Shown here piece by piece: positions 36,515 through 49,400 of a stretch of DNA of 64,000 nucleotides; within the stretch, counting starts at the first letter, position 1, and every line of letters begins with the position of its first letter. Origin of the DNA: Ampullaceana balthica. Its lineage: Eukaryota > Mollusca > Gastropoda > Lymnaeidae. Both the position numbers and the translations under genes were made by a program. The notes under the pieces are model-generated. The model had not been told where the DNA came from, did not search any database, and worked only from the letters and a program-made list of their open reading frames with translations. The stretch spans positions 203,308 to 267,307 of the forward strand of contig CALYLW010000560.1 in NCBI GenBank assembly GCA_944989445.1, given 5' to 3'.

Positions 36515-37043
36515 GTGGCGCGTTATTAAATATGTTGTTTCACACAACGCGGACGTGTAAAGGGGGTGGGTGAAGATGTAATCCTGAAATATGGAAAATG
36601 TAATAGCGACACCAGTTTCTATGGTAAAAAATAAAAAAGTTGTAGGCCTGAACAATATATACAAGGAAAGGTTTCATAAGCATCGTGTAAATGATAATAT
36701 GCACTATTTATTTTTTATGGGTGGTACAGACAAAAGAAATATGCCCCCATCTGTACAACTACTGTGAATTTGTAATATTGTCTCAGGTCTTATGCCATAT
36801 AAAAAAAATTCTAATGATCATGAATTTTTGCTACAAATGTTTGTTTTTTTATGTATGACGTGACTTTTGTAACATTTTAGAATTATAGGGAATTGTATTG
36901 CTTGACATCAGCTGTTGGCATATTTTATGATGATTGAGTCAATTGTGTTGTGTATTACACATTATTTATGATCCAATAATATGCTATTAAAGAAAAAGCA
37001 GGGTAGTAATGGCAGGATATGATGTTATTTCTATAATGTGTCT
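36515..37043. other. AT-rich spacer, nothing recognised
   Basis: No reading frame or repeat with recognisable identity. Confidence 0.5.
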
Positions 37044-37305
37044 TGTGAGAGAAGTGTTGTGTTGTTGTATTGATATCGTAAGAGCGTGCGAGTTGACTAG
37101 TATGAAACACGTGGTTTGTGATGTGAACTGTAAGCGTGCGTGGTCGTGGACTGGGAGGATGGCTGACTTAATATAGATGGTTCAAGAGGCAACAGGTGGT
37201 TGATTATACAGTTGATGACAGTGGATTGTATAGTTGATTTAAGACAGTTGTTAACCAGAACACAGTGTGTTAAAGTCTTGTTACTTGACCATAAGTTCCA
37301 TTACA
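37044..37305 (+). mobile_element. Solo LTR (262 bp) with perfect 5-bp TSD
   Basis: It begins TGTGAGAGAAG, ends CCATTACA and is bounded by tgtct on both sides (37039-37043 and 37306-37310). It is homologous along its length to 169-438. The flanking sequence carries no primer-binding site or gag-pol sequence, so it is a solo LTR. Confidence 0.85.
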
Positions 37306-37310
37306 TGTCT

Positions 37311-37760
37311 CGTGCTGGAGACAGATAAGATATTATTACGTGAGCTACCAGTGCTCAGTGGATATTGATGTATGTATATATATATATATACAGGTTTAAA
37401 GAAGAGTTATGAATGGATAAGATGTTATCCCATATCTTATGTCTCGGGCAGAGGACAATCAAGGAAGAATTCTTTATCACCAAGAATTGGTGTTAGCCAG
37501 GGGAGCTCAGTATTGAGAATAATAATTTGTTATTATGTGAGCCAGTAGTGCTCAATGGAAACTGATCTATGTTGCTATGTATGGATAAGATGTTATCCCA
37601 TAACTTATGCCTTGCGCAGAGGACGATCAAGGGATAATTCTTTGTCAGAAAGAATTTGTTTGAGCCGGGTGAGCTAAATATTCAGAATAATACGATGTTT
37701 ATTACGTGAACCAGAGAGCTCTGTATGATGAATATTTCAAGTACTAGCATTCTTGTTGTA
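37311..37760. repeat. Degenerate ~180-bp tandem repeat
   Basis: The sequence 'ggataagatgttatcccata(t/a)cttatg', then 'cagaggac(a/g)atcaagg', then 'gtgag' occurs near 37427 and again near 37584. A partial unit lies at about 37310-37420 (gataagatattattacgtgagc). A short (TA)n run lies within. Confidence 0.6.
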
Positions 37761-38363
37761 ATCAAGCTCTTTCAATTTTCACAGTGACTTTTTTTTAAAA
37801 TATTGGTGTGATGACCTTAGGCGTCACCTACTTCACTATTTATATTTTTAGAATGTATCTTTAAGTTGGTACAAATTTCAGGTTGTAGATTTAACTCCGT
37901 GAAGACGGGGATATGTCAGTGAAATATTATAGCTAATAGGGTTTTCCCGATGTGTAAGTGTTTTTACGAGTCTGTGGTGAAGTGCCATGGTATGGAACAC
38001 TATGACGTAACATGAGAAGAAGTGACGCAAAATAGTTAACGTGATGTAGCGACGGTAGATAGTATATAGTCAGTTAGAGAGTTGCTGTTGTTGCGTGCGG
38101 AAGGACCTTGTTGGATGATAATAAAACTTATGAATGTTTTGATGGAGTTGAGTTAAAATACTTTGAGTTGTAGCCTGTCCTTGTGTAGTCATACAATAAC
38201 CCAGACAACGACGTAACAATGTCTGTCAATCATCGTGCTTAATTTTGTGAAGTGTATTGTTTTAATTTAATTATAGAATTGAATTAATTGCACTGATATT
38301 TTGGAATATTTACATTTCGAATGATCAATTATTTTTTTATACATAAAGATATTGTGCTTATTG
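37761..38363. other. Spacer with no recognised gene
   Basis: No convincing reading frame. An LTR-like stretch (37914-38218) was considered but has no target-site duplication. Confidence 0.4.
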
Positions 38364-38371
38364 GTCTATGC

Positions 38372-40790
38372 CAGTGGTTCCCAAACTTTTTTGACCCACG
38401 GACCCCTTTTATACTCAAAACTTACCCACGGACACCCAAGTGAAAAAAAACTTTATAAATGCATAGTAAAAAAATTACAAAAGCAACATTTTGATGAAAA
38501 GTACGGTGTTTGTTGAAATTATCACTTTTTTTAAAGATTAAATTGAAAACAAATAATAACTTGAATTAACGTGATGAGATTTTATAGTGAACGAGCAACA
38601 AAGCCCATCGAAGGAAGTTCCAACACCGTTCGGTGGCGTGTTGTAACTCCCTTCTAACAGCCGTCTCGACCGGCATACATGTGCATCACGTCAAAAATAC
38701 TATTTATTATAGTTAAAATAAATAACTCGTAAAAAAAGCTTTTGACTATAAATCCCAACGCGCATAACTCAAAATAAAGTCTTGGACGAAATACTGCATC
38801 AAAAATAATTCGTTTTGAACGTCCGCGTAAACGTGTTCAATATGATTGGCTGTAGGAGACATATGTGTTTTTGAGACAAATCGCTATCGATGACCGCACG
38901 GAACATAGCCTTTTATTTTATAGGATTTATGACCGACTCAATTTTTGTGTGTAGGAGCCACAAATCCTCACGAACACCAATTTCTAGTCGTTTATTTTAT
39001 TTTATTTTTGTTGTTTTTTATGGTGAGGTTCATAACGCAACTGAATCTTTGTTTCACCAAATAGGAAGACAGGAAAACAGTCAAAAAATTCTGCACAATA
39101 ACCTATAATGCATGATATAAAATTGGGATCTGACTTTGTAACCAGAATTTGTGCTATCCTAGTCCAAGCATTGGTTTTAGTTCCTCATTTGTATTAGTAT
39201 GTATTCATCTTTGTTTTGGACCTGAGTTTGTCCATGCGCTAAAGAGTTCAACTGCCATTCAGAAATATCCAATAGTGACGAATGAAAGCAAATCTTTGGT
39301 TCAGGTCTGAGGTCTGCATGAAGAGCCGTTAAGTTTTGGCAGTAAGCCAGCAAATCTTTATCTCTATTTTGCAGTTTCAAAAGAATTGAAAACTGAGAAC
39401 ATTCTCCTGTTCCTACGTTTTGTTTGCACAGAAAAAAGTTTGCAACAAACTCAGACATAACGCTTTTAGTTTTGATTAAATTTAATTGGTTACCTTGTAG
39501 TAGTTGTAGTTTCAAATTATTTTCGTTAAAGTTGGGTAAATAAATCATTCATAAAGGATATGCCATTTTTTGAGTTAATTGTGATGCAGGTCATTGTCTT
39601 TGTTTACCAGGAATTCGGACACTGAATCAAAGAGAGCATAAAATAGATTTAAATATATACGTGATGATAACCAGCGTAATTCTGTGTGAATAAATAATCC
39701 ATTATAGTTTTCTTCATTTTCCAAACAATAATGAGCAAATAATCTCTCATCCAGGCATTCCTTTTGATTTTATTAACTGCTCTAATGACATAATATAGTG
39801 ATCCATGCAAACTTTTACTAAGATTTTTTTGAATATTTGATGTTGATGAATGACTCAATTTACTGAAAATACATTTTGTATAGAATGATTTAAGTATGCC
39901 TGAAAGTCAAGAGTATTGGTTTAACTTCAAACATTTTTTAAATTCAGTAAATAACCTTTCACCTTTCGTATCTGTTTCCAAACATTTAGTCATACTTCAA
40001 ATATTCAATAACACTGTATTGTCGGCATTGTTTCTTCGGGTCACTCAGTGCTGGATTTACCTGTTTGCTAAACAAGCTATAACTTAGGGCCCCTGCCTTC
40101 TTGGGGGCCCCCGGAATTTTGTTTTCATATTTGTCACTTATATAGAATATCTAGACTTCAAAAGGACCTTAATTAGCTTAGGGCCCCATCAAGACTAAAT
40201 CCAGCCTTGGGCTCACTCATTCTCTTATCTGTTGTAACAGACCACTGTTAAAAATTATTAAAGTTTTCAATGGAATGCTACAGTAAAGCCCTATTGAAAA
40301 CATTATTTGATGATAGGATACAATTTAGATAAATATAATTTCCCGACACATCGAAAATACACAACTTTGCAACCCTCGTAGATTCAAGCTATAAACTTGT
40401 ATTTTTCTACTTATAGTTATAGGAATTCGGCATTTCTTCTGCATCAAGCTTGACCTTTCAACAAACCAAGTATTTTGATTGGTTATAGATGTGGAAAATA
40501 CAGTAGTTCTACTACTTTTTCTACGTAAAACAACATTGTATCCATGAAGGATAGCACCTAAGATGGTATTTAATTAGTAGAAAAGGCATTCACATACTAT
40601 TTTATTTATTATTATTTATTTTAATTTCAATAATAATAAAAATGTATCAGTTTTATTATTTGACGTTAAGCCTTGCCCGGACCCCCTGACGTTGTTCAGG
40701 GACCCCCGAATCAATTTTAATTTTCCACGGAAATCCTGAAGGGTACCGCGGACCCCTGGGGGTCCGTACCGACCACTTTGGGAACCACTG
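38372..40790 (-). mobile_element. Decayed hAT transposon (ZBED5/SCAND3-like transposase)
   Basis: The ends are CAGTGGTTCCCAAACTTTTT and, inverted, CAGTGGTTCCCAAAGTGG, flanked by gtctatgc/gtctaagc (7/8 TSD). Minus-strand remnants 39858-39649 and 39548-39177 contain SLHGSLYYVIRAVNKIK and LQLLQGNQLNLI with SEFVANFF. They resemble the central part of ZBED5/SCAND3-type hAT transposases. Frameshifts and stops separate the pieces, and the BED finger and C-terminal dimerisation region were not found. A smaller hAT MITE is nested inside. Confidence 0.8.
40046..40209. mobile_element. Nested hAT MITE (164 bp)
   Basis: Termini CAGTGCTGGATTTA and TAAATCCAGCCTTG are inverted repeats. TSD gggtcact/ggctcact matches 7 of 8. 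The interior holds GGGCCCC palindromes and no protein. It sits inside the hAT copy at 38372-40790 and is therefore younger. Confidence 0.8.
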
Positions 40791-40819
40791 GTCTAAGCGA
40801 TCTAAGTAGTTTATTGCAG

Positions 40820-41000
40820 GGAGGTATTTGACCAGCTGTTCCCGTTCAATAGTAAGCTAATTAACCAGCTTTTCCAATTTAAAAGTCAGCTATTAGACCA
40901 AATCTCTCGGTTTAATAGTCATCTATTTGACCAGCTGTCTCCTTTAAAAGTCAACTTTTTGATCAGCTGTTCCCGTTTAAGACTCGTTTAAAACCTGGTC
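40820..41000. repeat. Degenerate ~35-40-bp tandem repeat
   Basis: Units resembling 'gaccagctgt(t)cccgttt' plus 'aaaagtcagct' repeat about five times with considerable drift. Confidence 0.6.
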
Positions 41001-42049
41001 AAATACCCGACTACTAATCAGGGGTAGCTTTTTAAAAAGTAGACAATTAAACGGAAACAGCTTGTCAAAAAGATTTTTCCACGTTCTCAATCAGCTTTTT
41101 GAGAATTTTGTCCCCGAAATTCTCAGAAATTTGGTTAACTCTTTATCCACATTTTACATATCAGATGTTTGACCGCCCCTCAAATTGTGAGTCAGTTTTA
41201 GGCCATTCACTTCCATTTCCTCAAACTTCTGTAAAGATAATTTTTTTAAAGTTGTAATTTTATTTCTTCGGATTGTGTAAGGTCTTTAAAATTCATGGGC
41301 AATGTGTCTGTCTTTGCACACCACTATATGACACACTTATATTTTGTAAGCTTTGCTGGTTAGTTACTGGTATAAATAGAAAGTATTGAAGTAACAATCA
41401 TAGATATTGAACATGACTATTGTAAATCCGTTAGGTTTGCATTGTGAAAATAAATTTAAAAACAAATGTTTAGTTTGGTTCATTTTTAATTGTTTTTTTA
41501 GCAAGTCCATTAAACCAACAATGTCGCGTATATATAATACACAATAAACATGCAAGGCTTATTCAAACATAAAAATATCATGCGTGTATATATATTAAAC
41601 ATAATATTGACATATATTGCAAGATTTGAAAAGTATGTAATCACTTGATTAAACAAGTTGGTGTGATATAAATGGAAACAGAGTTAACTTTAGAAATAAT
41701 TGTGCAGGCAGCAAGATGCTCTTGATTTATGTTTATTATAATAGAACTTTTCAAGGGAAAAAAATTCTCTTTTTAATTTACATTTGAAATTACACAAACA
41801 ACCTTATAGCATTCAACACTATTGACAACCACTTAAAAAAGAAATAAAAAGTTACAAAAACTTCCTGATCCCTGGCATTTTGTATCCGTGTGTTGAAACT
41901 TTTAACAGTCTATAATTTGTCATTTACAAAGGATTTATTGGTCTAGATTAATTCTTCAGTATTATAATCATTTTTATTGGCGAAAGCGTGTATCGCTCGA
42001 TACCAACTTTGAACTATAAGTTACTTTTTTGAGGCCCCTATCCTATTAA
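41001..42049. other. AT-rich spacer, nothing recognised
   Basis: No gene, RNA or element is recognised in about 1 kb. Confidence 0.5.
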
Positions 42050-42600
42050 CTCGTGAAGGATTCCGGATTCAACGCTTCCGGTTCTGTCGTAAACGTTTTC
42101 AAAACGCTCGTAAACACGTTTTCTGACTTGATAGAGAGCTGAAATTTTCACAATAGGTTTGGCTTATAAATTTTCAGATCTATCGAATGTACCGTAACTA
42201 AATTAATGCATATTTAATGTATCTCTATATGTAGCGGCAAGCTTTTGTTGACATTATACGCGTCACGCTGAGTTAAGTTCAACCATCCGTGACCAAAACT
42301 TTTTCCTTTTTACAACAAAGGGTATTTAAGGCAATTTCAGTCTGTAAATGTTTGTCGCGTTTAAGCATGATAAATAATTTTTAGTTATGTCTCATATATA
42401 AGGGATTTATAGTAAAAAACTTTGTTTTACGGGGATGTTTAATTCAATCCCTTATATTAACTTCCTTTGTTTTTAAGGGGTTGTCTAAATCAATCCCTTA
42501 TATTAACTTCACCGTCGTCTCTTGGGTTCGTGGGCGGTCGGTCGGGCGGAAAAACAAAAGTAAAAAATGACACACTTCCCGTGATGCATAGTCGTGTTGT
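42050..42600 (+). repeat. Unclassified interspersed repeat copy
   Basis: Same family as 1-868: 'gatagagagctgaaattttcac', 'tctgtaaatgtttgtcgcg', 'aagggatttatagt' and two copies of 'aatcccttatattaacttc' separated by a GTTTTTAAGGGG phrase. No solo LTR is present here, giving the empty site for 169-438. Confidence 0.6.
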
Positions 42601-42888
42601 GTATATGATATGTGTAGTGTGTGTAGAAAATCATTCCAAATAGAGCAAGCGAAATCATAGATTGTCTTATATAAACAATCCATGTGTTGTGAAAAAAAAT
42701 TTTTTCTGCTAAGTGGATCAGCGCACATATGGAGAGGAGTTAAGAATATGTATGTTTATATTTATAGAAAATGTCAAATTTTGCTCACAAATTTCGTTTC
42801 TAGATGAACTTGGCTAACAGGACATTTAACAGGACTTCATGAATGAAATTAAGTTTTTACAATTTTTTTGTTAACGCGTAAAAGTAGA
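42601..42888. other. AT-rich spacer, nothing recognised
   Basis: No feature beyond low-complexity A/T runs. Confidence 0.5.
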
Positions 42889-43234
42889 AAATAAAATGAA
42901 CAAAAAAACTTTTTTAAAAGAATGAGGCCCAGCTGCATTGAGGAATGTAAAATCTCGCATGAAAAAGCAGAAAATAAGTTTTTTAGTCACAAACTAAGTA
43001 GTCACACAGGGGGACTCAGAACTTTTGTGTTAGTTGATCAAATTTTATATCTCACATTAAATCCCACAATCGATCACAATAAATATCAATAAAACTTAGA
43101 GTTCTGAGTCCCCCTCTGTGACTACTTAGTTTGTGACTAAAAAATATTTTCTGCTTTTTCATGCGAGATTCTACATTCCTCACTGCAGCTGGGCCTTATT
43201 CTTTTAAAACAGTTTTTGTGTTCATTTTATTCCC
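42889..43234. repeat. Foldback element with ~140-bp inverted arms
   Basis: Left arm about 42889-43035 and right arm about 43093-43234 are reverse complements with few mismatches, for example 'ggcccagctgca' against 'tgcagctgggcc', and 'gactcagaact' against 'agttctgagtc'. An AT-rich loop of about 55 bp separates them. It encodes nothing and is probably a MITE or foldback transposon. Confidence 0.85.
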
Positions 43235-43419
43235 TATAACCTGTCTCTTTAAATATGATGATGACATGAACATAAAATAATGTTTTAAATAAAAAAAAAT
43301 TTAAGAAATTTAAAAATTAAATGATAATTATTTTTCAAAAATAAATAAAAACCGCTGGCTGTCTGCTCCAAAAAATTAGATCATAAAATATGTGAATTTG
43401 TGATCTTTGCCCTGAACTA

Positions 43420-43570
43420 ATACCGTATGAAATACGCGAATGCTTGCTACATGCTTCGAAATAAAACATAATGAAATACGTGAATTCTTGCTACATGCTT
43501 CGAAATAAAACATTATAAATTGCATGAATTCTTGCTACATGTTTCGAAATAAAACGTCACGAAACACGTT
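43420..43570. repeat. 44-bp tandem repeat, ~3.3 units
   Basis: The phrase 'cttgctacatgcttcgaaat' begins at 43443, 43487 and 43531 (last with one change), a 44-bp period. Confidence 0.85.
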
Positions 43571-44234
43571 TATGCTGACTGTGTGGTATCTATTACAGAA
43601 GCTCCTTCTATACAGAATCGAATCTAATGCTGGGAACTATAACGTTATGAAATACGACGCTCAGCTTGGTACGTGTATTTATATGCGCCAATAGATCAAC
43701 TGCACAAAGTGGCGACTGGACAAACAGGACACCAGGTCTATTTAACATTGTTCACTTTCATATGATAACAAGTAACTGGTATTGTCAACAAAAACTAAAC
43801 AACGAGTGCTGAATACATTAACCAAGTCTATTCACAAAATTAATGTCCATATCAGAACCTTCCAATGGACACAGCTGGTAAATAAATGAAAACAAATAAA
43901 CCTCTTCTAGATTGATTATTATTATTTTTATTTATTATTATTTTTATTAATTTTTTTTTGGGGGGGGTTCTAAAAAGCCAGCATGCTATTAGTACTAACT
44001 TATGGCTGCGACGGTTTAAGGGTCATTAAGTTAAGAGACGTACAACACAGTGCTTTTGAAAGCTAATACCTCCTTAGAGTTCTACGTATACGATGATCCT
44101 CTTCTTTTACTTCTAAGGCAACCGCGAAAGTAAGGGATATATCTGGTAAGGAAAATATAAAAGATACCATAAAAAATAACATGGTCATGCATCAGCCGTG
44201 TGGGTTTTGAAAGGTCAGTTCGACACCGCACACA
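43571..44234. other. Spacer with no recognised gene
   Basis: A phrase near 43595-43621 resembles the inverted LINE/SINE tail (gctccttctatacagaa) but is too short to call. Otherwise nothing. Confidence 0.4.
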
Positions 44235-44430
44235 CAGACCATCACATTACATCCAGAGAGTACAGACCATCACATTACATCCAGAGAGTACAGACCATCA
44301 CATTACATCCAGAGAGTACAGACCATCACATTACATCCAGAGAGTACAGACCATCACATTACATCCAGAGAGTACAGACCATCACATTACATCTAGAGAG
44401 TACAGACCATCACATTACATGCAGAGAGTG
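44235..44430. repeat. 28-bp tandem repeat, 7 units
   Basis: Seven units beginning CAGACCATCACATTACATCC, spaced 28 bp apart. Open frames over it cycle through three phases of the repeat and are artefacts. It lies about 250 bp downstream of receptor D. Confidence 0.95.
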
Positions 44431-47400
44431 AAAGTCAAACCGAAAGAAACTTTACGAAACGCAAACAACAAAGACAGCACAGCCTAGTTCTTGACACATT
44501 CCTAAAGTTTTATTCGCGCTGCTACAAACCGATGGAACTGAAAAAACAGAAATATCTCCCGTTGGAGATTCGAGATCATACAAGAAAATAAATAAATCAA
44601 CATTTTCAAGCAGATATTATAGTTACAAGTCTCAGACAAGGTATACACATTTTTATACTTCTCATCGTTTTGCTGTTTATTATATTTTTGTCTCGATTGA
44701 TCCTGATTTGTTGACAGGTCCTCGAGTCTTAGTTGTCTCCCCTTTCTTAAAGTCCCGCCACTTGCTGTACATGACGGGTATCGTGTAGATCATGGGGTTG
44801 ATGGCCGCGTTGAGTGGCATGACAAAAACGACCAACCAGGCGTAGGTGTCTGGACTGACTACGTGTCCTGTCAACGCCAGAAAACCTAAAATACAGATGG
44901 GAAACCAGCACACGAAGTTGGACAACACGACCAAAAATAATTGCTTAGCAACGTTTATTTCCTGAACCCTCCTGGCAACACCCTGGACATTGGTCATTTG
45001 AAAACTGTGACTGGAGGATATCAAACGGAAGATAGACATCTGACCACAAGCGATAAAAATAAACATAATAAAATTGACACAAATAAAAATTCCAAATGAG
45101 TAATGCCAGCCAAGATTTCGGCTAATGCCCAGTGGTAAGCCCAAACACATCCCATTGGATGAGTAAATTATCCACTCTGGATACATGAGTGGAACCGACG
45201 CCAGAATGAAACCAATGATCCAGACAAAAATAACGCAGAGAACCAGTCCCAATTTTGTAAACCTGTGGTCACCGAATGGAAACCTGATGACTAGATATCT
45301 GTCCAGCGTGATGAGAAGCACAAAGAAAGTTGAGGTTTCACTGGACAGAGTGGACAGAAAGCCAGCAGCTTGACACAAGGAACTTTGAAGCCAATCAATT
45401 TCGTGAAGTACATACTCGTCTCTGTAACGGACGTCAGTAGAGGCGATAATAAGCAGATACACGGCCATGACACAATCCGACACGCTTAGATGGGTCACAA
45501 ATACGCCGTAACCTTTCTTGAAGACGCCCCTGTCATAAAATAACCGGTAGGTGATGACGATGATGTTCCCAGCCAATGAAACGCCTGCCACCAACCACAG
45601 AAGTGAACGTTTCAATACATCACTCAGGAGATCTTCACATGAAGAGAATGCTTCCGGGGGTGCGTGACACGCGTGTTGAGGCGTGCCACCCCCTGAAATT
45701 TGTGGACAGCACAATTTAAAGTTGTCTACGTACAGACCGGAACTGACGGAGACTGAATTTAGTATATGTGCAGCGTCTTCTAAACTAAGTGATGTGTTAT
45801 CTAGATATAAAAATTCTATGCTTCGTAATCTACCAAAGGGTTGTAAATGTACAATATTTGTGTTAGAAAGATTTGGATTTGCAATGATTCGATTTCCAAC
45901 AGTATATAAAGTCCCAAAAAGGAAATTGCCGTGAATGATAAGTCAAGGATGCGTAATTTTTTTTGACGATAGACTAAAAAACTGGATTTGATCCAAATGC
46001 CTGTTATGTGATAGAATCAAGAATTGTAAATTTTCAAGACGCGCAAGCGGTCCATTTTTAGTTAACTTTGTTATATTGTTGTGTGCCAGATTGACATGAT
46101 ATAATTTTTTGTTATCATATTCACCATCGAAAATTCCATCGAGATGTTCCAGGTTACAATTGGAGGCTTGGATCCAGAGCAAGTTTGGAAAAATGAAAGT
46201 TTCCTTTAACTTGGAGAGGTCGATGCCCGATACGTTTAGATATTTTGTGTTGACGTTAAAAATGTTTAAAGATTTTATTTCAGGAACTAATGTGTGGTTG
46301 TAAACCTCGACCGCCTGCCCGTTGCATCTAAATCCATTCGGACAAGTCATGCTACAATAAGATTCGTCGTCACCGAATGGACAGTGCGGAACGCCGTCAC
46401 AGAGGTGGACTTTGTGGATGTGTATCTTGGACTTTTGGCAGCGGAAATTGTTTGTACTTTCATGAAGAGTTATAATGTAGCTCATCTCCTCATCTTCTCC
46501 ATACGGACAGTCCTTAACGCCGTCGATAAAGTTATAAACAGGGACGCAGTAACTGTCTGGACACTTAAGAAATCCTTCTGGACACTGGAATGATCCACAT
46601 TCTCTCAGATGGTGGTTGTTTCGGCAGCCTGTTGTACTCTCATCACTGCCTCTCAGGTGTAAACACTTTGGAGCCCACTCAATGAGTGACTTCTGTTTGT
46701 TGTTGTTTGAACTACATAAAGTTATTTCTTGTTGACATTGATCCTGCTCAGAAGTCTGACCTGTACAAGGATATGATACATTTAAATACCTGTTTCTATT
46801 GGTTACCATAAATCGACTACAGTTTTCACGATCACGTGATAACCAATGACTTGGGACACACGTACGATCCTCACATTGTCTGCCCAGACATCCATCACAG
46901 CCTTGCTCATCGCTGTTGTCTGGACAATCTTGGATCGTATTGCACCGTTCTTCTAAAGGGATGATAATCCTTGTTGGATATTTGCCTACTCTATTCGGAT
47001 TACGACATAAGAAATCATTGCTCTGCTCTTCTTTAGGTGATAAATTGTTACAAATCTGTTCATCTCTTCCTGTGTAGCAGTCTTTTGATCCGTCACAAAC
47101 TAAACTATACGTGACGTTTTTAACCAAATTGTCCCTGCAGTCAAACATTCCCCAGTTTTCATTGCGCTTTTCACCCAGTGGCAATATTAAAGCCACGGAC
47201 AACGTTTTTTCTAAGTCGTGAATGTATTCAAATTTATTTACACGACTTTCGTTAACAATATTATTCCTCCTTTCAGTAACATTATGAACAATTAATCCTT
47301 CCATTTCACACACAAGTATTTTGGATATAGGTTCTTCACAATTGACAGTTTTCCACTTGATTCTATTCTTATGATTTCTTGATTTAAAATTAAAGCTTAC

Positions 47401-48445
47401 TGCCACGCAACGCTCCCTAATGCTGCAACTACCTTCTAAACTCGCCTCTAAGTTAAAAGGCCTTGAGTTCGACCACAACCAATTCTTCTGTTGGAGCCCG
47501 AATTTTTTGAGAAGGCCGACGCTCATTGTCGCCGTCGCTTGTTCAGCCGTGGAGGTGTTGCTGTGTTTCTCAAGGAGTGTTATCAGAAACTCAAGCTCAT
47601 CCCTCGTCTATAAGACCGGCAACGAAGACTTCACAGACTCGCACTGGCTGGACGCCTTTAAACACGAGATGTCGGTGTCCGTTTGATGCAGCCAGTAACA
47701 AGAAATCCTGTGTGTCGACCAGGCATACCGTGTCCAGCCCCTGGGGCAGTCTCTACAGTGGTCAATGGTAACTGCATTGTAACTGTCGAAGTCATCTTCC
47801 ATTTCAATGAATATCACAGGGATTCTCATGTCATAGAGAAGGTAACCGAATTTCTGGTTGTGCAGTAAGGCGTCGCGTTTGGTCGCTACCTCCAACAAGA
47901 TGATCAATTCAGAAATACCTTCAGCCTTTAAAATTTGAGAGTTTCTTATGGAATACTCGTCGCATGTCCCATGACGGCTGGAAATGGCCACGATTACATA
48001 TTGCTCACGTCCAGGCTTGTCATTCAAAACCTCGGGAATAATTTTGAAGAAATTATCTAAGGCCTTGTCCAGCGGCGTTTGTACACTACCGGAAAATGTA
48101 TTTTTCTCGTCCTTGTTTAGATTTGTCTCGGTCAGTTGGTCGAAGGCAGACGTAAGATCCCGCGATGACGTCACATCGGTCAGGTTGAAGAGTGTCTTCC
48201 TTTGAAACGGATCCATCAGGCACACGTCAAGTGCATTTATGATGCCGCCCTTGACCTTTGCTTCGAAATAGGAAACGATGTTCTTCACGCGAGTGACCGT
48301 CAAGTTTGTGTTGTGGTGGACATCTACCAACAGCAACAGTTTTGTGTGGCTGGAATCACATCTAATGTCAAGGGAGGTAGTCGCCACAAGTAGAACTGAA
48401 ATTATTAATACAAAAGAAGAATAAATTGTTTGTTGATAAATGACT

Positions 48446-48815
48446 GGGGCGTGGTGGTCGAGTAGCAGCGCGCTCGACTTCCGTACCGATGGTCACGTGT
48501 TCGAATCCATGTGAAGTCAAGGATTTGTTCCCGGGGCCTAGGGCGTCCCTGAGTCACCCAGCTCCGAATGGGTACCTAACACTAGTTAGGCGGCTGGGTA
48601 ATGCGTGGAACACGCATAGCCGTGGTCTGTGAACGCTGCATCACTTGCCAACAGATCATCCGTCATGGTCTGTGGACGCCATTACCTTCTGCATAGAAGG
48701 AGCGTCTGTATAGATAAGATAAGATAAGATAAGACAAGACAAGACAAGACACGACAAGATAAGATAAGATAAGATAAGATAAGATAAGATAAGATAAGAT
48801 AAGATAAGATAAGAC
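48446..48815 (+). mobile_element. tRNA-derived SINE (family 1) in the intron of receptor D
   Basis: GGGGCGTGGTGGTCGAGTAG (A box) and a B-box-like GTTCGAATCC precede the same body as 9093-9385. It ends GGAGCGTCTGTATAGATAAG and about 18 GATAA/GACAA pentamers. It is in the antisense direction to the gene. The A intron at the equivalent place (about 6708) lacks it. Confidence 0.9.
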
Positions 48816-49239
48816 AAGAGACTAGCAATGAAAAGAAAGAGTGTAAATCGTTTCATGAAGGACGTAAATTCAAGAAGAGAAATATGTGATATAAAGGTGT
48901 TTCCACTTGAATACTTTTAATACATAATTGGTTAGTAGAAACTACTACAAATATTTATAATGTGTCTGAAAAGAACGGTGATGAAATCTAATATAAACGG
49001 TATATTTCAAGTTGTTTTGTAAACCAGATGCATTTATTCAATTCATTTAAAGCACAAAAAAAAATAATTTAAAAATACACAAAACGAAATCTTTAAAAAA
49101 GAAAAGAACAATCAGGAAGAAACAGATTTCAGCAATAGAATTATTTTAGGTAATGATTTATGTTGATTTTTCAAAAATTTAATAGCTAGCCAATTATGGA
49201 ATCAATTGCTTATCAAATGTTTAAATCAGACAATCGCTT

Positions 49240-49400
49240 GAATTACTTCTGAAACACAAATGTACTTGACACTTTTAAGCAATCACTTCTGACTGTTCCT
49301 AAAGTGGATGGATACAGGTTTACATCCCTTGGGCTGCGCTCCTTTGAATCGACATTATATTTTGTGGAATAGTTTTTCGAATTTTTTGAATAATTAGGAC
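49240..49400 (+). mobile_element. LINE C-terminal relic (intron of receptor D)
   Basis: Counterpart of the relic in the A intron: 'cttctgactgttcctaaagtggatgg' then 'cctttgaatcgacattatattttgtgga'. Too decayed for a continuous frame. Confidence 0.5.

Noticed and set aside
37306..37345. Primer-binding site and internal region of an LTR retrotransposon after 37305
   Set aside because: A perfect tgtct duplication on both sides of the LTR shows it is solo; what follows is host sequence.
37914..38218. Second LTR family (TGTCAG...GTAACA, with a purine tract before it)
   Set aside because: Flanking pentamers differ (ggata and atgtc) and no second copy is present in the window.
44198..44487. Two repetitive open frames (HHITSREYRPS-like)
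   Set aside because: The 28-bp tandem array is simply read in shifting phases.
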